64,000 bases of DNA from an uncultured Christensenella sp. (GTDB lineage Bacteria > Bacillota > Clostridia > Christensenellales > Borkfalkiaceae). Below the pieces are notes generated by a model that was not told the origin of the DNA, made no database searches, and saw only the letters and a list, made by a program, of their open reading frames with translations. The position numbers and the translations under genes were made by a program. This document shows, piece by piece, positions 36,101 to 43,827 of the stretch. Location: NCBI GenBank assembly GCA_910579585.1, contig CAJTVA010000004.1, positions 1 through 64,000 on the forward strand. The letters are read 5' to 3'. Each line of letters opens with the position of its first letter. Positions within the stretch are counted from its first letter, which is position 1.

Positions 36101-37102
36101 AATGGTCGCAGGCGCCCTTTCGTGTGAAGAAACGCTGTGCCCGACTATACCGCCCGCAAACACGAAACCTGACGTAATTATATTAACGTCGGTATGCACG
36201 CCCTGAGAGGAACAAAGATAATGCACGGGACCGACCGCAGACTGAAGCGTTACGGACTGCTGAACGCCGATTGCGCCGCCTGCAAACGAGAAATTCATAT
36301 TATTACCGTAACAGCGGATTACGCCGTCCGTCGCACCGCAATTGACTATACTTGCGCCCACTGCAAACGCAACGACAGGACCGACGCAGACAACACCATC
36401 GTCAGCCGCAGTTGCGGATAACGTAAAGTCTTTAAGGTTGAGATTGGTTATTATGCCCGTTCCCGCCGTTGTGGTAGCCTGTACACAGCCGAACAACCCG
36501 ACGTAAGTTCTTCCGTTCTTAGTTATCGTGTAGTTCGAAATCGTATGGTTATCGCCGTTGAAGTTGCCCGCAAAGTAAGCGTTCGGGCTTTCGAAATGAC
36601 CGATAACATCAAGGGCTTCGCCGCCGCAATCGATATCGCGGGTAAGCTTGTAATAACCCATAATGTACGAAGAATAGCCGGAGTTGACCATATCCGCAAT
36701 GTATCTCAAATCTCTGAGGCTGTCGATAAGGAAAGGGTCCTCTTCGCTTGTGCCCGCGCCGGTAAGACGGTCCTCGGACACGGAAGCGGTTATTGTCGTA
36801 TTCTCGGAAATAACAACCGAATACCTGCCGTTATCCGCAACAAGAGTATAGTCGTTAACTTTTACGACGGGGTTTTCATAGCCGTAATCGACAACAACGC
36901 CAAATTCGACAACCTCATTCTTTTTAACCACTTTCTGACCAGAAGTAATTTCTTCTTCGCCGTAAATGAATTTAACGTGTTCGCCTGCGGCAAAGTCCAC
37001 TGTAAACTCAGGGTCTTTTTCCGTTTGGCACCCGAAAGCAAATCCTATACACAGGCAGGCTATTGATAACAAAAGTACCGTCAGATATTTTTTTAACTTC
37101 AT
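33176..37102 (-). CDS. Large multidomain surface lipoprotein, first gene of the protease/opp operon
   Basis: 1308 aa. Lipobox FAFGC, Cys25. About 110-470 forms GLUG-like beta-helix repeats (FAGNFNGDNHTISNYTI, VGLFGCV, AGGIVGH, GGIVGWLDD, AGGIAGYAG). From about 570 onward, units beginning with a Gly-x-Trp/Tyr strand recur (VGTWERSATLNETYTFNADG, SGTYEFTTSNG, SGEWIGEDTIG, FGSWANTVDG), resembling tandem lipocalin-like beta-barrels. No catalytic motif. RBS GAGG precedes the ATG; the protease follows 47 bp later. Likely a surface binding or scaffold protein. Confidence 0.87.
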   Translation of the reverse strand: MKLKKYLTVLLLSIACLCIGFAFGCQTEKDPEFTVDFAAGEHVKFIYGEEEITSGQKVVKKNEVVEFGVVVDYGYENPVVKVNDYTLVADNGRYSVVISENTTITASVSEDRLTGAGTSEEDPFLIDSLRDLRYIADMVNSGYSSYIMGYYKLTRDIDCGGEALDVIGHFESPNAYFAGNFNGDNHTISNYTITKNGRTYVGLFGCVQATTTAGTGIITNLNLKDFTLSATAADDGVVCVGPVVAFAVGASIVNCGATDGVIRCYGNNMNFSFAGGAIGVQQSVTLQSAVGPVHYLCSSQGVHTDVNIITSGFVFAGGIVGHSVSSHERAPATILNSYAEGDVTGAMRSGGIVGWLDDYSSVANCYSTSYVSATVSFLTQMTDNNLFAYAGGIAGYAGKGSVITDSFSKASTYADSTNAGSATGDIVGFSVPSTALANGVTIENCYFGNSANGTNADFVKNSLHWNECDWIIANGALPVLNLENIDNRFAVTLNFGSRRVDGDTTKAVNFEIKNDEYLPFSFYLGDKFDEYVSAVDLSDKANLSYGYFFDSACTNKVPYGYILTREITLYVGFADYSEVSGTYEFTTSNGRTVELVMNDDGTYSYIDVRNFGGASYTYDGEKLILNDGLFARLSPVVAVENGVSQPASNFEPYTFIGTFSNGSISLYDGNYFTEDSPLTFTAPTVKPAVNDFVGTWERSATLNETYTFNADGNWSYKWKNTVKSGKYTVTNGVATLSGDLSTQATIDASGLLSIGGKLYSLENSFFGLWFSPETGIYLRLNGFGTGLGGDAVASIDGTLYDSLAYVKDGFFDHITETEYTYTVIGGYSLFGYFTYDPASNVITLMAYDGDGMREYTLYLIDDYSGEWIGEDTIGNVAFTLVNFNGLGIYKSENNGENGGYIEINGERVPYECTVESGLEGKFEYNGVTYTLTVNDDGTVTVSGNGATASLFRKDEMYSLPLIDADNTVYEFNGGGKLTGGGVLTVTPVAGETKEYRYKIVSGAVFYDEEVGDIRINVYGKEDTSLSTAIGSISISGSKFVLSMDGKDDVSLDLYLTFADKTWAISSINNSFYIGRFDLTYQATGMFNGVTGVTFDYYPEYNYIEIYHTDIFQSENSFHIYLLLLNDGNLAVSSYPYLVSGDYSYAAPVDDVFGSWANTVDGNALSFDGLADSMYTTGVAFYRSQTYLYTRRFGTLYMWLYNDETTAYTVSHLYEDVSGENIFLKSGGNRFDRLLLEETDVLSGAIFTATDADGTEYGFNFDGTITVGGEEGTYLLREVDGNTTTVVIEVDGTETVVVVDHVNHTVTVA

Positions 37103-37233
37103 TTTAAAACCTCAAAAAAGCACGCAAAAGAAAAGTGTACGCCACTTTTCCCCACATTGATATTGACGCAGACTTTACTGTAAATTTCTTTACGCAACAT
37201 TAGCTTGCGCAAATCGTCCGCAAATTGATACAT
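37099..37233 (-). CDS. Possible 44-codon leader ORF of the protease/opp operon
   Basis: An uninterrupted frame begins at ATG 37233, at or just before the predicted transcription start, spans the whole leader, and ends in a TGA that overlaps the lipoprotein ATG (ATGA). The N-terminal YQFADDLRKLMLRKEI loosely resembles the first helix of XRE repressors. There is no Shine-Dalgarno, so it would be translated only as a leaderless mRNA. It could couple translation to the first structural gene, or be chance. Confidence 0.3.
   Translation of the reverse strand: MYQFADDLRKLMLRKEIYSKVCVNINVGKSGVHFSFACFFEVLK
37130..37150 (-). promoter_or_regulatory. Leader hairpin upstream of the protease/opp operon
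   Basis: GAAAAGTG (37130-37137) and CACTTTTC (37143-37150) form a perfect 8-bp stem with a 5-nt loop, followed in the mRNA by TTTT and a later T6 run. It sits about 28 nt before the start codon and could attenuate transcription. Overlaps the leader ORF. Confidence 0.5.
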
Positions 37234-37237
37234 AACA

Positions 37238-37266
37238 ATTATACAAATTAATATTTGAAAACGCAA
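37238..37266 (-). promoter_or_regulatory. Promoter of the 20-kb protease/opp operon
   Basis: Minus strand -35 TTGCGT (37261-37266), 17-bp spacer, -10 TATAAT (37238-37243). Start near 37231, leader about 129 nt. The upstream stretch to about 37400 is very AT-rich and may act as an UP element or bind regulators; nothing coding was seen in 37240-37533. Confidence 0.75.
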
Positions 37267-37410
37267 CTGATTTATCGTATTTTTATAGATTTATTATCAT
37301 TTTATTTTGTAATATCAAATCTTATATCTATTATTATTAAATAATATGGTATATAGCGCACGTTTATTTTTTGTGATTTTATACATTTATTCATTTTACC
37401 GCAGTCTTTT

Positions 37411-37446
37411 AAAGAAGAAACCGAGCCGAAAAATCGACCCGGTTCC
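37411..37446 (-). terminator. Terminator after the COG2509 oxidoreductase gene
   Basis: On the minus strand AACCGGGTCGA, TTTT, TCGGCTCGGTT forms 11 pairs including two G-U wobbles, followed by TCTTCTTT. It separates the FAD gene from the protease/opp operon. Confidence 0.7.
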
Positions 37447-37533
37447 TCTTAGAGAGAATATGAAAAAAAGTTGAGTGTATGCCTTGTTTACAGTTGCTAT
37501 TATAACGTCCGATTGTGTTAACCGTATGAAAAT

Positions 37534-39066
37534 TTAATGATTTTTATGTTTTTCGAAAATTAATTCCGCAATTTTCAGTCCGTCTGCGGCAGAGCTGGTT
37601 ATTCCGCCGGAATAGCCGCTACCCTCCCCGCAAGGATACAGCCCTTTGAACGATACGCTTTCACCGTCCGCCCCGCGAAGAATCCTGACGGGTGACGAAA
37701 AGCGGGTTTCCACGCCCGTTAAAAGCGCATCGGGGTCGGCGAAGCCTTTCAACCGCCTGTCCATATCGGGAATTGCGGCTTTCAGCGCCTCGACCGCAGT
37801 CTTCGGCAAAACAGCGTCTAAGGGTGCAAAAGTCGTTCCCGCCGCATAGGTCGGCGAAACTTCACCGAACGCGGCAGAGGTTTTCCCCTTCGCAAAGTCC
37901 TTATAAAGTTGCACTGGCGCCCTGTACCCGCCGCCCGCAAGATACGCGCGGCGCTCGATTTTCCGCTGAAATTCCATTCCGTCGAAGAGCCCGCCGCCGA
38001 AATCTTCTTTCTTCATCTGTACCATCAGCGCGGAGTTGGAATTTTTTCCGTCGCGGGCGTAAAGACTCATTCCGTTTACAACCACTCCGCCCTCCTCGCT
38101 CGCCGCAGGAATAACCACCCCGCCGGGACACATACAAAAAGTGAAAACTGTTCTCTCGTGCGCGTGGGATACCAGTTTGTAGTCCGCCGCAGGCAACAGC
38201 CTGAAATTCTTGCCGTACTGCGCAAAATCGATTTTTTCGGAAAGATGTTCAATCCTGACCCCCACCGCAAAATCGCGCGGTTCCATTAAAACGCCTTTTT
38301 CGCAAAGCATTTTAAAAGTATCTCTAGCCGAGTGCCCGAGGGCGAGAACAGCACAGTCAACAGGTGTACGAACCTCTTCTCCGCTTACCAGATTTTTGTG
38401 AAAAATTGCACGAACCGAGCCGTTTTTATGCTCGAATCCCGTGAAAATTTGGTGAAAAAGATACTTACCACCTTTGCTTTCAATGTATTTTCTAATGTTT
38501 TGAAGCACGAAAAACAGCTTATCACTTCCGATATGAGGCTTGTTCAGATAGGTAATTTCTTCCGGCGCGCCAAACCTTTTAAACGTTTCCAGAACATCCT
38601 TATTAAGCCCGTCGTGAGTCTGTGTATTGAGCTTTCCGTCCGAAAAAGTTCCCGCCCCGCCCTCGCCGAACTGAACGTTGGAATCGGGGTTTAAAACCCT
38701 GTTTTTGAAGAAATTATCAATAGTTTTCCGCCTGTCCTCGACTGCCTCGCCGCGTTCGATAATAATCGGCTGAACACCGTGCTCGATAAGCCGCAGGGCA
38801 CAGAAAAGCCCCGCAGGCCCTGAACCGATTACGGCTACTTTCGGCGGGTTTTCAAGTTTTTCCAAGGGCGGTTTTTCTTCTTGCTCTTCGTCCGAAAAGG
38901 CGATTGAATACACCCAGAAAACATTGTTTTTATCGCGCGCGTCAAGCGACTTTTTGAGTATTTTGAAGTACTTTAGCGCCCTTTTAAGCTTTTTTTGCGC
39001 GATTTTAACCAAATTTTCTTCGCTTTCACCGATATGGAGTTTTACGTTGTCAAGCCTTGAAACCAT
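37534..39066 (-). CDS. FAD-dependent oxidoreductase (COG2509 family)
   Basis: 510 aa. An N-terminal extension (about 1-80) precedes the dinucleotide fold VIGSGPAGLFCALRL near 91-105. The middle has FGEGGAGTFSDGKLNT, a family hallmark. The C-terminus ends with PCGEGSGYSGGITSSAADG, the second FAD-binding segment. Length is typical of the uncharacterised dehydrogenases of COG2509. Substrate unknown. The ATG lies just after the stop of the upstream flavoprotein, so the two are co-transcribed. Confidence 0.88.
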   Translation of the reverse strand: MVSRLDNVKLHIGESEENLVKIAQKKLKRALKYFKILKKSLDARDKNNVFWVYSIAFSDEEQEEKPPLEKLENPPKVAVIGSGPAGLFCALRLIEHGVQPIIIERGEAVEDRRKTIDNFFKNRVLNPDSNVQFGEGGAGTFSDGKLNTQTHDGLNKDVLETFKRFGAPEEITYLNKPHIGSDKLFFVLQNIRKYIESKGGKYLFHQIFTGFEHKNGSVRAIFHKNLVSGEEVRTPVDCAVLALGHSARDTFKMLCEKGVLMEPRDFAVGVRIEHLSEKIDFAQYGKNFRLLPAADYKLVSHAHERTVFTFCMCPGGVVIPAASEEGGVVVNGMSLYARDGKNSNSALMVQMKKEDFGGGLFDGMEFQRKIERRAYLAGGGYRAPVQLYKDFAKGKTSAAFGEVSPTYAAGTTFAPLDAVLPKTAVEALKAAIPDMDRRLKGFADPDALLTGVETRFSSPVRILRGADGESVSFKGLYPCGEGSGYSGGITSSAADGLKIAELIFEKHKNH

Positions 39067-39067
39067 A

Positions 39068-40351
39068 TTATATTCTCTTTAAAATCGCGTCGGCGGCAGT
39101 CATTCCGGCCGTGAAAGCCCATTGTAGATTATAGCCGCCGCAATCGCCGTCTACGTCGAGAATTTCTCCCGCAAAAAACAGGTTCTTTACAAGCCTGCTT
39201 TCAAGCTCGTCCGAAACCTCGCCCATATTTATCCCGCCCTTTGTCACCTGTGCGTAATCGAAGCCGAGGTTGCCCGTAACTTCCAGCGTAAAGTTTTTCA
39301 AAACCCTGATTATTTCGCGCGGCACCACTGTATCACTGACGGAAGCCACCGATTTACTCACCGAAGCGGCACCGCGCGCAGAAACCGCAACATGTGTAGA
39401 AGCCGCCTTCAAGCCCGACGTTTCACACGCAAACTCTTCGACCGCGCGCTTTATTATCGCCCTGCCAATCTGATTATGTAGCGTGCCGGAAAGCAACTCA
39501 CTCAGTTCCCAACCCCGCTCGATTTTCGAAAGAATGCTCCTTTCGACCGTTTTTTCGTCAAAATCGGGCAAAAATTCCAAAGAAAGCGTTGCAGTCGGCT
39601 TGTCCGTAATATACGGCGAAACCGAAAAGACGGCGTTCCCCGAAACCCCGTATTCGGTAAAAATGACGTCGCCGCGGCTTTTTGCGATAACTTTTCCGCC
39701 GCAAACCGCAGAAACCAGACAGTCTGCACGGATACCTTTTAAGGTTTTTATGTATTTCGTGTCAGTCTTTAATTGGACAAGCGACGGATAAAGCGGCGTC
39801 AAAGTATGACCGAGTGAAGTCGCGAGCGCGTAAGAAGTTCCGTCGGTTTTGAACTGCTTCTGCGCCTTGCCGCCGGTACACAGCACTACGAACTTCGCGC
39901 GGTTTTGCACTCCGCCCTCTTCGCTGACGGTAAAAAAGTCGCCAGATTTTGAAATTTTCTCCGCCTTCACTCCCGAAGCGCACGAAGTTATACCGAGGGA
40001 GTTTACCGAACGGATAAGGTCGTCGACAAGCGCCGAAGCCTGTTTGCCCGCGGGATAAATTCTGCCCTTTTCGTCAGCACAGAATATACAATCGAAAAGC
40101 CTAGCGCCGGCGTAAGGGTCGGCGCACGCAATTTTTGCGGCCAGCGGGATATTCCCGCCGTGATAGTGCCGCGCCGTCATATCGAGGTTAGAGATATTAC
40201 CCTGCCCGTTACCCGTCGCGGCAAGCTTTTTGCCGAAGCGGTCGCCCGCGTCGATAAGTCTTATCTTTAAATTTTTACCGCTTTTTAAAAGGCGCACAGC
40301 GCACGCAAGCCCTGCCGTGCCTCCGCCTATTACAATTACGTCGTAATCCAT
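39068..40351 (-). CDS. HI0933/BaiN-like flavoprotein
   Basis: 427 aa NAD(P)/FAD-dependent oxidoreductase. N-terminal DVIVIGGGTAGLACAVRL binds FAD ADP; KKLAATGNGQGNISN near 47 and the terminal segment with AGEILDVDGDCGGYNLQWA are hallmarks of the HI0933 family. Some members act on bile-acid intermediates (BaiN), but most have no known substrate. ATG 40351 is preferred over TTG 40369, which lies within the promoter. No Shine-Dalgarno; the start lies about 2 nt after the predicted transcription start. Operon with the following COG2509 gene. Confidence 0.9.
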   Translation of the reverse strand: MDYDVIVIGGGTAGLACAVRLLKSGKNLKIRLIDAGDRFGKKLAATGNGQGNISNLDMTARHYHGGNIPLAAKIACADPYAGARLFDCIFCADEKGRIYPAGKQASALVDDLIRSVNSLGITSCASGVKAEKISKSGDFFTVSEEGGVQNRAKFVVLCTGGKAQKQFKTDGTSYALATSLGHTLTPLYPSLVQLKTDTKYIKTLKGIRADCLVSAVCGGKVIAKSRGDVIFTEYGVSGNAVFSVSPYITDKPTATLSLEFLPDFDEKTVERSILSKIERGWELSELLSGTLHNQIGRAIIKRAVEEFACETSGLKAASTHVAVSARGAASVSKSVASVSDTVVPREIIRVLKNFTLEVTGNLGFDYAQVTKGGINMGEVSDELESRLVKNLFFAGEILDVDGDCGGYNLQWAFTAGMTAADAILKRI

Positions 40352-40359
40352 TATACGAC

Positions 40360-40388
40360 ATTTTACCAAAAGCTTTATTAAGTGTCAA
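40360..40388 (-). promoter_or_regulatory. Strong promoter giving a near-leaderless flavoprotein mRNA
   Basis: Minus strand -35 TTGACA (40383-40388), 17-bp spacer, -10 TAAAAT (40360-40365). Start near 40353, ATG at 40351. The -35 overlaps the stop codon of the ferritin-like gene. Confidence 0.8.
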
Positions 40389-40894
40389 CACTTAAGCTCT
40401 TTTAACATTTCCTCGAATTTTTCAAAATGTAGTTTTTCGTCAAGCAAAATTCTTGCGATAATACTTTTGACCTGTTGATTTTTTAAACACTTCAACATTC
40501 TTTCGTAGCCCGCAATAGCCTGCCTTTCGGCAAGAACATCGTCTTCAAGCATATTTTTCAGCGAGCTGGAATAAGCCACGAACTTTGACGAATAGAAGTT
40601 AAAGCAGCCCGGAGGAAACTGTGAAAAAACGGGTGCGGCGCCAAGCGCGAGAATCGTTGATCCGAGCAAATCAAGGTGATGCATTTCCGATATAGCTATT
40701 CCCGTTATTGTATCGGCGAAGTCCTTATACCCGTTTCGCTCGAAAAACATTGCGTGGTATATGTACTGCAAAATCGAGTTCAGCTCGCTGTGTGGTGCGG
40801 CGTACGCGGGGGAAATAATTCTGAGGCTTAATGCGTCGGGGCATACGCCGTCGGGCGTAGGATACGGTTCACTTACGTTTACAGGTTTAGGCAT
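40385..40894 (-). CDS. Ferritin-like (rubrerythrin / Mn-catalase fold) protein
   Basis: 169 aa four-helix bundle. Di-metal ligand pattern: Glu37 in helix 1, Glu70 with His73 (SEMHH), a Glu near 122 (AERQAIAGYE) and a final Glu/His pair (DEKLHFEKFEE). Conserved PPGCFNF loop near 113. Probably handles peroxide or binds iron or manganese in the cytoplasm; the exact activity is not readable. No Shine-Dalgarno; the start is only 16 nt after the T-run of the uvrA terminator, so its promoter must overlap that hairpin or it relies on readthrough. Confidence 0.82.
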   Translation of the reverse strand: MPKPVNVSEPYPTPDGVCPDALSLRIISPAYAAPHSELNSILQYIYHAMFFERNGYKDFADTITGIAISEMHHLDLLGSTILALGAAPVFSQFPPGCFNFYSSKFVAYSSSLKNMLEDDVLAERQAIAGYERMLKCLKNQQVKSIIARILLDEKLHFEKFEEMLKELKC

Positions 40895-40906
40895 AATACA
40901 AACTAT

Positions 40907-40953
40907 GAAAAACCACCCCGATTTGGTGCAATTTTGACCAAATTGGGGTGGTT
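40907..40953 (-). terminator. Long terminator hairpin after uvrA
   Basis: AACCACCCC-ATTTGGT pairs with ACCAAAT-GGGGTGGTT with one mismatch around a 9-nt loop, then TTTTT on the minus strand. It lies between uvrA and the ferritin-like gene. Confidence 0.88.
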
Positions 40954-41007
40954 ATGCGTGACATAGTACTGTGCAAAAGCTGAATTTTACATTAAAGACT
41001 GTCGTTT

Positions 41008-43827
41008 TTAGCCGTTTAAAACCTTTTTAAGAAATTGGCCTGTATAACTTGCTTCGACCTTTGCAACCTCTTCAGGGGTGCCGCAAGCGACGATTTTTCC
41101 ACCCTTGTCACCGCCCTCGGGCCCCAAATCTACAATATAGTCGGCGGACTTTATAACGTCCAGATTATGTTCTATAACGAGCACGGTGTTGCCGCCGCTT
41201 CTCAGCCTTGTAATAATATTTACAAGCTTTTCGACATCGTAGCTGTGAAGCCCCGTAGTAGGTTCGTCGAGGATATAGAACGTTTTGCCCGTGCTTCTTT
41301 TAGAAAGCTCGGTGGCAAGCTTGACCCTCTGCGCTTCGCCGCCCGAAAGGGTGGTTGCGCTTTGTCCGAGCTTGATATAGCCGAGCCCGACGTCGCACAG
41401 CGTGGCGAGCTTATTGTAGATGGAAGTAACAGGCTTGAAAAACTCTGCCCCCTCTTCTACCGTCATTTCAAGAACATCGGATATGCTTTTGCCTTTATAC
41501 TTAACTTCGAGCGTTTCTCTGTTATAACGCTTGCCGCCGCAAACTTCGCACGGAACGTAGATGTCAGGCAGGAAGTGCATCTCTATCTGAATTATGCCGT
41601 CGCCCTGACAGTGCTCACATCTGCCGCCCGCGACGTTGAAAGAGAACCTGCCGCTTTTATAACCCTTTTCCTTTGCGTCTTGCGTTGCCGCGAACAGGTC
41701 GCGTATCATAGTGAATACTCCCGTGTAGGTTGCGGGGTTGCTTCTAGGCGTTCTGCCAATCGGCTGTTGATCTATGGCGATTATTTTATCAAAGTAATCC
41801 AGCCCGTCGAAACCCGCAGCGTTACCGAGAAGCCTGCGGGCGCCGTTGAGATTATTAGCGAGGTAAGGATAAATTATTTCGTTTACAAGACTCGATTTGC
41901 CGCTACCCGAAACCCCTGTAACAGCAGTAATAAGTCCGACGGGGATTTCGACGGCGATACCTTTTAAGTTGTTCTGTTTACATCCCTTGACTTTCAGCCA
42001 TCTGCCGTCGGTCGGCTGGCGAACCGAGGGTACTTCTATTTTGCGTCGACCCGACAAAAAGTCGCCTGTTATAGAGCGCGGCTCGTTAATAATATCTTCG
42101 ACAGTGCCGCTTGCCACCACTTCGCCGCCGTGCACGCCCGCTTTCGGACCTATATCGACGATATAGTCTGCGGCACGCATTGTGTCTTCGTCGTGCTCGA
42201 CGACGATTAGCGTATTGCCTAAGTCGCGTAAGCCGAGAAGTGATTTTAAAAGTTTTTCGTTATCGCGCTGATGCAAGCCTATACTGGGCTCGTCGAGAAT
42301 ATAAAGTACGCCCGTGAGAGCACTGCCTATCTGTGTTGCAAGGCGGATACGCTGGCTTTCGCCGCCAGAAAGGGTTGCCGCGCTTCTGGAAAGAGTAAGA
42401 TAGCCCAACCCCACGTTTCTTAAAAAGCTTAACCTGCTGTCGATTTCCTTGATTATGCTGTCGGCTATCATATGCTCTGTGGATGTGAAAAACGAAAAAT
42501 CCGTGAACGTAGCCAAATCGTCAACAGCCATTTCGCAGACTTCGGCAATGTTCTTACCGCCGACTGTAACTGCAAGAGCTTCCTTTTTAAGTCTTTTGCC
42601 ATGGCAGGCAGGGCAGTCCGACGTGCGCATATACCGTTCTATATCCCATTTAACCCCTTCGGAAGACGTCTGGTTATAGCGGCGCTGCAAATTGTTCACA
42701 AAGCCCTCCCACGCTTTTTCGTAACTGCCGGAAAAGTGGTAAGCGTTGTAGGTCATCTCTATTCTTTCGCCGCCGTTGCCGTACATCAATATATCGTAAA
42801 TCTTTTTCGGAAGTTCGGATACGGGCACATCAAGTGAAAAGCCGTACACTTTTGCAAGCGAAGAAAGATACATTTGCGTCATTGTGGAGCTGTCGAGATT
42901 CCAACCGCTTATCTTTATTGCGCCCTCTCTGAGTGTTTTCGACTTATCGGGGCAGATAAGGTCGGGGTCGACAATTTGCTTAAAACCTAAGCCCGAGCAT
43001 TCGGGACACGCGCCCCAAGGAGTGTTGAACGAGAAAAGTCTGGGCTCTATCTCCTCTATAGATATGCCGCAATCGGGGCAAGCGTACTTGGACGAATACA
43101 GCTCTTCCTTGCCGTCGCAGTATATAACGACCAGACCGTCCGCGAGATGTAAAGCGCTTTCCAAGCTGTCCGAAAGACGCTTTAAAACGCCCTCTTTTAT
43201 AACAAGCCTGTCCACGACAACCGAAACGTTATGGCGGATATTCTTTTCAAGGTGAATTTCTTCCTGCAAGTCGTAGATAATTCCGTCAATCTTCACCCTG
43301 CCGTAGCCGCTCTTTTTATATGCGGCAAGCTCTTTTTGAAACTCACCCTTTTTGCCGCGGAATACGGGCGCCTCGACCATTATTTTACTGCCCTCGGGAA
43401 GGAGCATTACTCTGTCGGCGATTTCGTCTACGGACTGGCGACGGATTTCTCTGCCACACTTTGGGCAGTGCGGAACACCGACGCGCGCGAAAAGCAAGCG
43501 GAAATAGTCGTAAATTTCCGTCACCGTGCCAACTGTCGAGCGTGGGTTGTGCGAGGTTGTTTTCTGGTCGATTGAGATTGCGGGCGAAAGTCCGTCTATA
43601 AGTTCGACGTCGGGTTTTTCCATCTGACCGAGGAACTGGCGGGCGTATGATGAAAGGCTTTCGATATACCGCCTTTGACCCTCTGCAAATATTGTATCGA
43701 ACGCAAGCGTTGATTTCCCGCTACCCGAAAGCCCCGTGAACACGGTAAGCGTGTTGCGGGGAATGTGCACGTCGATATTTTTAAGGTTGTTTTCTTTCGC
43801 GCCTTTAATGTATATTTCTTCTTTCAT
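41008..43827 (-). CDS. uvrA: Excinuclease ABC subunit A
   Basis: 939 aa, damage-recognition ATPase of nucleotide excision repair, working as a dimer with UvrB. First Walker [10 protein letters not shown] near 32-40 and second GVSGSGKSS near 642. Zinc modules: [14 protein letters not shown] to CPECSG, and CEHCQGDG to CEVCGGKR. Both ABC signatures ([24 protein letters not shown]) intact. Normal length. ATG overlaps the uvrB stop (ATGA), so translation is coupled. No LexA-like operator seen upstream of the operon. Confidence 0.97.
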   Translation of the reverse strand: MKEEIYIKGAKENNLKNIDVHIPRNTLTVFTGLSGSGKSTLAFDTIFAEGQRRYIESLSSYARQFLGQMEKPDVELIDGLSPAISIDQKTTSHNPRSTVGTVTEIYDYFRLLFARVGVPHCPKCGREIRRQSVDEIADRVMLLPEGSKIMVEAPVFRGKKGEFQKELAAYKKSGYGRVKIDGIIYDLQEEIHLEKNIRHNVSVVVDRLVIKEGVLKRLSDSLESALHLADGLVVIYCDGKEELYSSKYACPDCGISIEEIEPRLFSFNTPWGACPECSGLGFKQIVDPDLICPDKSKTLREGAIKISGWNLDSSTMTQMYLSSLAKVYGFSLDVPVSELPKKIYDILMYGNGGERIEMTYNAYHFSGSYEKAWEGFVNNLQRRYNQTSSEGVKWDIERYMRTSDCPACHGKRLKKEALAVTVGGKNIAEVCEMAVDDLATFTDFSFFTSTEHMIADSIIKEIDSRLSFLRNVGLGYLTLSRSAATLSGGESQRIRLATQIGSALTGVLYILDEPSIGLHQRDNEKLLKSLLGLRDLGNTLIVVEHDEDTMRAADYIVDIGPKAGVHGGEVVASGTVEDIINEPRSITGDFLSGRRKIEVPSVRQPTDGRWLKVKGCKQNNLKGIAVEIPVGLITAVTGVSGSGKSSLVNEIIYPYLANNLNGARRLLGNAAGFDGLDYFDKIIAIDQQPIGRTPRSNPATYTGVFTMIRDLFAATQDAKEKGYKSGRFSFNVAGGRCEHCQGDGIIQIEMHFLPDIYVPCEVCGGKRYNRETLEVKYKGKSISDVLEMTVEEGAEFFKPVTSIYNKLATLCDVGLGYIKLGQSATTLSGGEAQRVKLATELSKRSTGKTFYILDEPTTGLHSYDVEKLVNIITRLRSGGNTVLVIEHNLDVIKSADYIVDLGPEGGDKGGKIVACGTPEEVAKVEASYTGQFLKKVLNG

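Noticed and set aside
37440..37533. Second promoter near 37499-37504 (TATAAT)
   Set aside because: No acceptable -35 at 16-18 bp, and the terminator at 37411-37446 would stop transcripts.
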